Shown one piece after another: positions 57,359 through 64,000 of a stretch of 64,000 bases of DNA. Where the stretch lies: contig NC_086381.1 of assembly GCF_036588685.1 (NCBI RefSeq), positions 65,913,436-65,977,435 of the forward strand, given 5' to 3'. The stretch is from Mytilus trossulus (lineage: Eukaryota > Mollusca > Bivalvia > Mytilida > Mytilidae). Position numbers and translations under genes: made by a program. Positions within the stretch are counted from its first letter, which is position 1. Each line of letters starts with the position of its first letter. The notes under the pieces are model-generated. The model made no database searches and had not been told where the DNA came from. It saw only the letters and a list, made by a program, of their open reading frames with translations.

Positions 57359-59053
57359 TTATGCGTGGTTAACAATGTACAAATATGCTTGGCCATCTTT
57401 TTCGTTTACTACAAGCAAAAGTTTAAATTTGCTGTTGTAGCATATAGACCATGGAGAACCGACCAAGTCTTTCTGTGACAGGAGTGTTTTGTGCTTTGAG
57501 CCATCAGATGCTATTGCAGTAATTGTTTTGGAATCGACCCCGGCAACAAACACATTTCCATATTCATCTACTGCAATACCTCTTGGTCCTTTAAGAACGG
57601 CGCTATTTGAAAATGTCCATAGTATGTCACCGTTTCTATTATGACAGAAGATTGTATCCGTATATCTCTTTCTAGAGTAAAGTGTATTGCCAAATGCAGC
57701 GATATACAATGACACAACATCACTGCCAATATCAGTTGTTTTATTATCCTCCAGTCTGATTTCCTGCAACTGTCCCTTTTCGGGACAAACTATAAAGTTA
57801 CCTTCACAGTAAGTAATTCCACAACACGGAGAACTTGTTAGAATAGTTCTGAAGGTTTTCCCTGTTGTTAAATTGACAACTTTAATATTGTTCACAGTTG
57901 ACGATGTTACAGCAACAACGTTATTGTTGATACATTCAACGTCATAAATGTTAGGCATGATGTCAGTAATTTTGTTTTCAATTTCTCCATCAATTGAAAA
58001 CAATATCAAATACGAAGGATCATAGTTTGACACGACATATTTACCACAAGGTAAAATACAGCAGCCGGACACATTTGCTGCTTTTGTATTTATTTTTGTT
58101 TTTAATGTCAGTGTTATATGCTCAATAGAACAATCAGGTTCTACATTTCTTTTAATTAATTGAGCCTGATCATCTTTCCGTCTTTGTAATAAAAGTTCAC
58201 ATGTTTGGATATAAACGGCAATTTTTCCAAACGCATTTATTTCGTCATTGATATTTTGTAATACGTTGTTTAACTGATAAGATACTGCGGTGTGAGCCAA
58301 ACTGTTCCCTTTACTCCATGATATGAATGTGTTTTCTGTTTCATTCAGTTTGTTTTTTAATACCGTTATTCCTAAAAACGTTTGCAGATCGGTTGCATGT
58401 TTCTTTATGTTTTCTACATCTTCAATGTATTCGTCAATTTCTCTTTGATCTTTCTTCAGAGATGCAAGGAAACTCTGAATTTTTTGGGTTGAATTTTCCA
58501 CTGCTGAGTTTACTTCAACCATGAAAAGACCTTGTATTTTGTCAAGGTGGTTATTTATCTGTTGTCGAATTGCCAAAATCTCGGATTCTATTTTCCTTTT
58601 GGCAGCTGATAATGAAGATAAATTATTTTGTCTGTCTTCTAAAATAAGAGAGATTTTCTTCTTCATTTCTTCGAGCGAGGACTCGATTTCTGTAAAAGCT
58701 ACAGATGTTTTGGAATTCTGAATCACATCTTCAACGGGGAACATGTCTTTACATTCCCGGTGCTTTTCAGAAATGGCACATTTTCTACAAACGCATTCGT
58801 TATGCTCTTTGCAAAACAATGAATATTTCTCATCGTGCTCATCGCAGTGCAGTTTTATGTTTACCAGAAAAGATGGCAACTTTTTATACTCAGCAATAGG
58901 AACAACGCTGTGGTTTCGTGATAACTTAGATAAGCTGTGATGTTCTGAACAGTCTTGACATAGTCCTTCATCGCAATCTGAGCACCAAACAACAGACAGC
59001 TTCGAAACATGTCGCAAATTACAAATAGCACAGTTATCAAAAGAGGTAGCCAT
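57359..59053 (-). CDS. RING-less TRIM-like protein: two B-boxes, coiled coil, NHL-like propeller (copy 4)
   Basis: This is an intact 564-aa gene. I choose the ATG ending at 59053 (MATSFDNC) over the in-frame ATG five codons upstream, because the 3' splice site gctttttcag|GCC lies between them. B-box 1 is C8 to H39 and B-box 2 is C69 to C100 with the family spacing. The coiled coil is about 105-265 ('EIDEYIEDVENIKKHATDLQ' in it). The six propeller-like repeats end with 'GQAYLYIVNHA'. It is the closest relative of the split copy at 39587-47129, and the introns share sequence as well. No signal peptide or membrane segment is seen, so a cytosolic protein is likely. Confidence 0.9.
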   Translation of the reverse strand: MATSFDNCAICNLRHVSKLSVVWCSDCDEGLCQDCSEHHSLSKLSRNHSVVPIAEYKKLPSFLVNIKLHCDEHDEKYSLFCKEHNECVCRKCAISEKHRECKDMFPVEDVIQNSKTSVAFTEIESSLEEMKKKISLILEDRQNNLSSLSAAKRKIESEILAIRQQINNHLDKIQGLFMVEVNSAVENSTQKIQSFLASLKKDQREIDEYIEDVENIKKHATDLQTFLGITVLKNKLNETENTFISWSKGNSLAHTAVSYQLNNVLQNINDEINAFGKIAVYIQTCELLLQRRKDDQAQLIKRNVEPDCSIEHITLTLKTKINTKAANVSGCCILPCGKYVVSNYDPSYLILFSIDGEIENKITDIMPNIYDVECINNNVVAVTSSTVNNIKVVNLTTGKTFRTILTSSPCCGITYCEGNFIVCPEKGQLQEIRLEDNKTTDIGSDVVSLYIAAFGNTLYSRKRYTDTIFCHNRNGDILWTFSNSAVLKGPRGIAVDEYGNVFVAGVDSKTITAIASDGSKHKTLLSQKDLVGSPWSICYNSKFKLLLVVNEKDGQAYLYIVNHA

Positions 59054-59194
59054 GGCCTGAAAAAGCAAACAGCATATGTTACTATAAAGAAGTCTCTATA
59101 CTATACTTACTATTGTAAAACAAAAGGACGTCACAATAAGATTTAATAATATTATAAATGGGCTTTCTGTAACATTTTCTTCGTTTGTTTTATT

Positions 59195-59355
59195 ATTTGG
59201 TACAATATTTTGGAATTTTTGGTCCTTAATGGTCTTCAACGTTGTACTTGTTTGGCTTAAAAACTATTTTGATCTCAACGTCACTGATGAGTCTTATGTA
59301 GACGAAATGCGCGTCTGGCGTATTGAATTATAATTCTGGTACCTTTGCAAACTAA
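59195..59355 (+). repeat. Partial hammerhead-bearing repeat copy
   Basis: 'ttttggaatttttggtccttaatggtcttcaac', 'gatctcaacgtcactgatgagtc' and 'aattataattctggtacctttg' match the right half of the 355-bp unit. Confidence 0.75.
59278..59321 (+). ncRNA. Hammerhead ribozyme, core intact, antisense to the host gene
   Basis: Stem I is ACGTCA/TGGCGT; CTGATGA; stem II GTCT/AGAC; GAAA; stem III TGCGCG with a U-G closing pair; then UC. The A-for-G change in stem I turns a G-U pair into A-U. All core bases are present, though the weaker stem III may lower activity. Confidence 0.7.
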
Positions 59356-60234
59356 TTATATTTTTTTTACTCAATTAACACCATAAACTTCAGAACAAAA
59401 AAAACCAATCAAACTATAAAAATAGGTACATAACATTACAGTAGTCGGCATGGTTAGGATTGTTTCTGTTTTACTAACTATGGTTAAGGTCTCCTTCCCA
59501 CAGGTTACACAAACATTATCATGATTAATATATCATGAATCACGTCATCAAGGGAGTCTTTAAAAATAATTATATCCAACAAAGAATGAAAGATAAGAGC
59601 CATTTATTTGTACCAGATATTAGAAAAATAGTACAATTATTCAAGACTTTCAAAAGAAGGCTTTTTTTTTATTGATAAATGAACTGGTTGATAAAATCTA
59701 GACATTCCAATGCGGAAAGGTCACGCTTGATGTCACTATTTCGTCATAAAGATTTGAAATTTACATTTTCACCAACAATTACCATTTTACACATAGCTTC
59801 TCATAAGATATGATATGAGCAAATTTTTTTCTCTAATGCTATTATACACATGTTGACGTATTCTTGAATAAAATTGAATGGAAATGGATAATGTATCAAA
59901 GAGACAACCCACTCAAAGAAAAGAAAACTGCCCAAGACCAGTCTTACACGCAGCATGAAATCCTGTAACTGGAGGCGGGCTTCATCTGGGCCGTATACAA
60001 CAAGACAAATTATCTTTTTAGTTAAAGTTATTCTCGCATGGTGAAAGTTTTCGCTTATTTTCGAGGATATAACAAATTCGCCAAAATAAATATGTGAAAT
60101 GTAAAAGTGCACGTTTTGAACCCGCCATAATAATAACCGTCAAAATATTTCGTATACCATGTATACCTTATTCAATGAAAATCGCAAAATTTTACAACCG
60201 CGAAACTAAGGGTCTATCTATACGGTACCTTTTG

Positions 60235-61030
60235 CTTATAGTTTCTAAGAAAAAGACTTAATCAAGAAAACTAAACATTGACCAAGGAACAATAAAAATG
60301 AGTTAACGGTCAGATGAACCATTCCAGACAGACATATACACCTTACAACCATCTATGCATTAAATATATAGTAGACTTATTGCTCATAGTATCTAAGAAA
60401 CAAACTTAAAACTGACCAATGAACCATGAACACGAGGTTAAGGTCAAATAAAACCTGCCAGACCGACATAAAATATTTCCATACACCAAAATAGTTGACA
60501 TATTGCAAACAGTATTAGAAAGAAAAGACCACAAAACTCAAAAACTTCACTTTGACTTTACAATCATAGCAGCTGAATCATAGCATCCAAGAAATATAGA
60601 AGACATATTGCTTATAGTATCTGAATATGGACTTGACCACGAAAACTTTAACTTGTTCACTGATCCATAATATAAGTTCGAGGTCATATGAAAGCCGTCT
60701 GGTGAGTATGAAAATCTTGCAAGGTACACACATACTGTATATAGTTATCCTATTATTCATAATAAGAAAGAAATTAAAATTACAAAAATATTGACTTTTT
60801 TTTAATTAGTCACTGAACTATGAAAATGAGGTCAAGAATCATGGACATATGATAGACGGATTTTTCATAACATAAGGCATGTATATACAAAGTATGAAGT
60901 ATCCAGGTCTTCCACCTTTTCAAATACATGTATATAGCTTTTAAGAAGTGAACTAACGCTGCCGCCGCTAGATCACTATCCCTATGTCGAGCTTTCTGCG
61001 ACAGCAGTCAGAGGCTCGATAAAAATCGAC
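60235..61030 (+). repeat. Mussel repeat C, long copy
   Basis: A well-known kind of mussel sequence with repeated 'ctgaccaatgaaccatgaa.a.gaggt.aaggtca' and 'cttatagtatctga' phrases, 'gcaaggtacacacat' and the end 'gctgccgccgctagatcactatccctatgtcgagctttctgcgacagcagtcagaggctcgataaaaa'. The short antisense frames in it are not genes. Diverged pieces are at 53125-53590 and near 62740. Confidence 0.7.
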
Positions 61031-61239
61031 CGAATACTACTAAACGATGATTATTGATCAACACAACAAACTGGGCGTATAAAACCTCATAGTCTATTAA
61101 TAGATTTGCTTTTGAAAGTCAAATGGAGATAATGTTGTATAGTTCATTAGTGATAATACCGCTATAAGCTCGAATTGTAGATTTGACAACAGGTTTTGAT
61201 ATCAGCCTGTTATGTATATGATGATAGCATTTTACATAC

Positions 61240-61385
61240 CTTAAATGCAATTAAGCATATTAATTTAACACTTGTTTCTGTTATCAAATTCGACAACTAT
61301 GTACTAGGAAGTAGGTAATACGTCATGTTCTCTTATCACGTGAACATGGTATATAGCAACAGGTTAGATAATCTAAAAAACATTC
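61240..61385 (-). promoter_or_regulatory. Inferred non-coding first exon and promoter of copy 4
   Basis: On the minus strand the exon would end TTTAAG at 61240. Upstream are an ETS-like ACTTCC (about 61309), a CRE-like TGACGTAT (about 61319-61326), CACGTG (61338-61343) and a TATA-like 'ctatatacc' (about 61350-61358). The order is shared with the blocks at 21603, 38057 and 49066, with substitutions. The exact transcription start is not known. Confidence 0.55.
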
Positions 61386-61559
61386 AACTTGAGGGCTGTC
61401 GTAGCATATATATATACTGGTTTAATATGCAATTACTCAAAAGTAGTATTTTTAAAATAAAATTAACAACTTTAATTAGTAGAAATATCAACATTTGGCA
61501 TGTTTGGATAAATCAATTCAAACTTGACACTCTATACAAAAACTAACTGTCAAAGATAC

Positions 61560-61700
61560 GTACTAGGCTTATAATTGTATACGCCGAACGCGCATTTCGT
61601 CTATAAAAAAAAATCGTCATCGAAGTTCGATATTAAATCATAACGTAAAAGGCCAAATATAAAACGAAGTAGGAGAGAATTCAGGATTCAAAATTCGAAA
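61560..61700 (-). repeat. Decayed hammerhead-bearing repeat copy
   Basis: It keeps 'tatacgccgaacgcgcatttcgtcta' and 'aggattcaaaattcgaaagaatt', but the CTGATGA box is altered ('gatgacgatttttt' on the minus strand), so it is inactive. Confidence 0.6.
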
Positions 61701-61744
61701 GAATTGACAAAACCATATGTATGATATGCTTTTACTTCTGTTCC

Positions 61745-62150
61745 TGCTTTGGATGTAATAAACCTTGTACCTTTTGATAACTATTATTTGTGTGTTTCTC
61801 TGTCCTGTATGTTCTCCCATATATTTGTATTGAAGTCCCGTCTTGCAATGTTGTCATTTTATTGTTGTATTTAACATTGCCATAAAAGCGGGAGGTTTTG
61901 GCTAGTCACAAAACCAGGTTCAACCCACTATTTTTTTCTGAAAACGTCCTGTACCATGTCAGGAAAATGGCCATTGTTATGTTATAGTTCGTTTCTGTGT
62001 GTATTGCATTTTAGTGTTGTTTTTGTTTGTCGTTGGTCTCCTCTATTTGGTGTGTTTCCCTCAATTTAGTTTGTAGTCCAGGTTTGTTTTTTTTTCTCCA
62101 ATCGATTTATGAATTTAGGACAGCGGTATACTACTGTTGCCTTTATTTTG
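61745..62150 (+). repeat. Mussel repeat E (probable retroelement 3' tail)
   Basis: 'gcataaaagcgggaggttttggctagtcacaaaaccaggttcaaccca', 'aggaaaatggccattgttatgttatagttcg' and the end 'gacagcggtatactactgttgccttta'. I recognise it as a frequent mussel repeat. It has no open frame of note. Confidence 0.6.
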
Positions 62151-62824
62151 GACAGTGATGCTCCTTTAACAGTATTATGCGACACCGGAAAAAAGATCTT
62201 TGAATATTGCTTTTAATCGGCACTTTTTTTTTAAATTATGATTTTAATAAAATCTTATTTAATGTTTTACTGATCTGAAAACTTGAAGTCCTACTTACAT
62301 GCACAGTTTGGACTCATTTTGGTGGATAGTAATGACCAGTAATGTCATAGTAATGATAGTTATCAAACCATATCTCTTCATGTATCTTATGAATACTAGC
62401 TCCTTCGACTAAAACCTATTACTATCACAATACTTTGATAAGGTTCCAGATAATAAAAATGAATAAAAACAGATCAAGGCTTTAATTAGTTAAGCAATTT
62501 GGTTCAACATGTTCAACTAGGTTAACTATTTATATTGTATCAACGCCATGACTGAACAAAGTTAAAAGGCCAGATCAATTAAGAAGATGGAGAGCACTGA
62601 AATAAAACATTTAAATCGTTTCGCCAAATATGACTAAGGCTATATATGTTTGAATGTCGAAAAACCTTGGTACTGCGAATTATTCAGTTTTATAAACAAG
62701 TATCTTAAAAAAATGAACATATATGTATATGATGTCTCATGCCTAACACTAAATGCAGCTGACCTATTGTTTATAGTATACAAGAAACAAACTAAAAGAC
62801 AATAACTTATGATAGATCAAAATA
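62151..62824. other. Intergenic, no recognised gene
   Basis: AT-rich. A short scrap of repeat C occurs near 62755-62815. Confidence 0.4.
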
Positions 62825-63020
62825 TATAAAAAAGAAGATGTGATATGATTGCCAATGAGACAACTATCCACAAAAGACCAAAATGACACGAACATTAACA
62901 ACTATAGGTCACCGTACGGCCTTCAACAATGAGCAAAGCCCATACCGCACAGTCAGCTATAAAAGGCCCCGATAAGACAATGTAAAACAATTCAAACGAG
63001 AAAACTAACGGCCTCATTTA
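62825..63020 (+). repeat. Mussel repeat F, longest copy
   Basis: It starts 'aaaaaagaagatgtgatatgattgccaatgagacaac' and continues 'caactataggtcaccgtacggccttcaacaatgagcaaagccc', 'ggccccgataagacaatgt', ending 'aacggcctcatttatgt'. It defines the family fragments at 20520, 49850, 50535 and 51840. Confidence 0.7.
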
Positions 63021-63027
63021 TGTAAAC

Positions 63028-64000
63028 TTTAGAGCCTGTGTCGCTCACCTTGGTCTATGTGAATATTAAACAAAGGACGCAGATGGATTCATGACAAAAT
63101 TGTGTTTTGGTGATGGTGATGTACTGTTTGTACATCTTAATTTACTGAACATTCTTGCTGCTTACAATTATCTCTATCTATAATTAACCTTGCCCAGTAG
63201 TTTAAGAGGAGAAGATTTTTGTAAAAGATTACTAAGATTTACAAAAAAATGGTTAAAACTTGACTATAAAGGGCAATAACTCCTAAAAGGGTCAACTGAC
63301 AATGTCGGTCATGTTGACTTATTTGTAGATCTTACTTTGCCAACATTTATTGTTTTTTACAGTTTATCGCTATCTATAATAATATTCAAGATAATAACCA
63401 AAAACAGCAAATTTCCTTAAAGTTACCAGTTCAGGGGCAGCAACCCAACAACAGGTTGTCCGATTCATCTGAAAATTTCAGGGCAGATAGATTTTGTCCC
63501 GATAAACAATTTTACTTCGTGTCAAATTTGCTTTAAATGCTTTGGTTTTTGAGTTATAAGCCAAAAACTGGATTTTACTTCTATGTTCTATTTAAAGCCG
63601 TGGCGGCCATCTTGGTTGGTTGACCAGGTCACGCCACACATTTTTAAACTAGATACCCAAATGACGATTGCAGCCAAGTTTGGTTTAATTTGGCCACGTA
63701 GTATCAGAGGAGAAGATTTTTGTAAAAGATAACCAAGATTTACGAAAAATTGTTAAAAATTGACTATAAAGGGCAATGACTCATAAAGGGGTCAACTGAC
63801 AATTTCGGTCATGTTCACTTATTTGTAAATCGTACTATGCTGAACATTATTGCTGTTTACAGTTGATCTCTATCTATAATAATATTCAAGATAATAACCA
63901 AAAACAGCAAATTTCCTTAAAATTACCAATTCAGGGGCAGCAACCCAACAACCGGTTGTCCGATTCATCTGAAAATTTCAGGGCAGATAGATCTTGACCT
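63028..64000 (-). repeat. Mussel repeat B, reverse copy with internal duplication (runs off the edge)
   Basis: On the plus strand it starts 'gagcctgtgtcgctcaccttggtctatgtg', the reverse complement of the right end of the 16338-17095 copy. The 'gaggagaagatttttgtaaaagat' block occurs at about 63206 and again at about 63709, so this copy has two internal units of about 500 bp. It continues past the window end. Confidence 0.8.

Larger units (their letters stand above)
59057..61239 (-). other. Inferred 5' UTR intron of copy 4
   Basis: The donor is TTTAAG|GTATGT (exon end 61240) and the acceptor is ttttcag before the ATG. It holds a plus-strand hammerhead repeat (59195-59355) and repeat C (60235-61030). 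59535-59780 aligns with the intron of the split copy. Confidence 0.65.

Noticed and set aside
1-64000. CRISPR arrays, bacterial operons, prophage, tRNA or rRNA genes
   Set aside because: No short regularly spaced repeats, no Shine-Dalgarno-linked gene runs and no tRNA-like or rRNA-like sequence were seen. The gene structures are eukaryotic.

Overview
The window looks like nuclear DNA of a bivalve, most likely a marine mussel (Mytilus or a close relative). The evidence is AT-rich sequence, GT-AG introns, several interspersed repeats that I recognise from mussels, and a tandem cluster of B-box (TRIM-like) genes of the kind expanded in bivalves. No bacterial, plasmid or viral gene organisation is present. 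Species assignment is inference.

The host genes form one family, all on the minus strand. Four copies are intact: 2153-3847, 18551-20242, 34523-36217 and 57359-59053, each 563-564 aa from the preferred start. Each encodes B-box 1, B-box 2, a long coiled coil and a C-terminal six-fold beta-propeller-like (NHL-like) region. None has a RING finger. The family also has broken copies: 14172-15778 with a detached piece at 15930-16175, a C-terminal stub at 23681-23837, a frameshifted copy at 26392-28087, and a copy at 39587-47129 split by a retrotransposon. Every copy with a preserved start has a 3' splice site 3 nt before the ATG. About 1.1-3.2 kb further upstream lies a matching 5' splice site in a conserved block, so I infer a non-coding first exon plus one coding exon. 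These first-exon/promoter blocks end at 7076, 21603, 25341 (orphan), 29226, 38057, 49066 and 61240.

The largest mobile element is a 6.1-kb LTR retrotransposon at 39847-45973 (+). It has TGTTA...TAACA LTRs, a 4-bp ATGT target duplication, a primer-binding site matching tRNA-Pro, and a polypurine tract. Its pol order is protease-integrase-reverse transcriptase-RNase H, the unusual Gmr1-type order within Ty3/gypsy. It is decayed by stops and frameshifts. Each LTR carries three perfect three-unit heat-shock elements just upstream of its TATA box, which suggests a heat-inducible element.

A second notable system is a 355-bp tandem repeat (11407-12529) whose units carry a minimal type I hammerhead ribozyme, i.e. 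a retrozyme-like array. Further intact or decayed hammerhead copies lie at 235-395, 48645-48935, 49410-49560, 59195-59355 and 61560-61700.

The rest is intergenic or intronic DNA with 5'-truncated reverse-transcriptase fragments, foldback elements and long hairpins, MITE-like elements with TA or TTAA flanks, and common mussel repeats. I found no tRNA, rRNA or CRISPR array.
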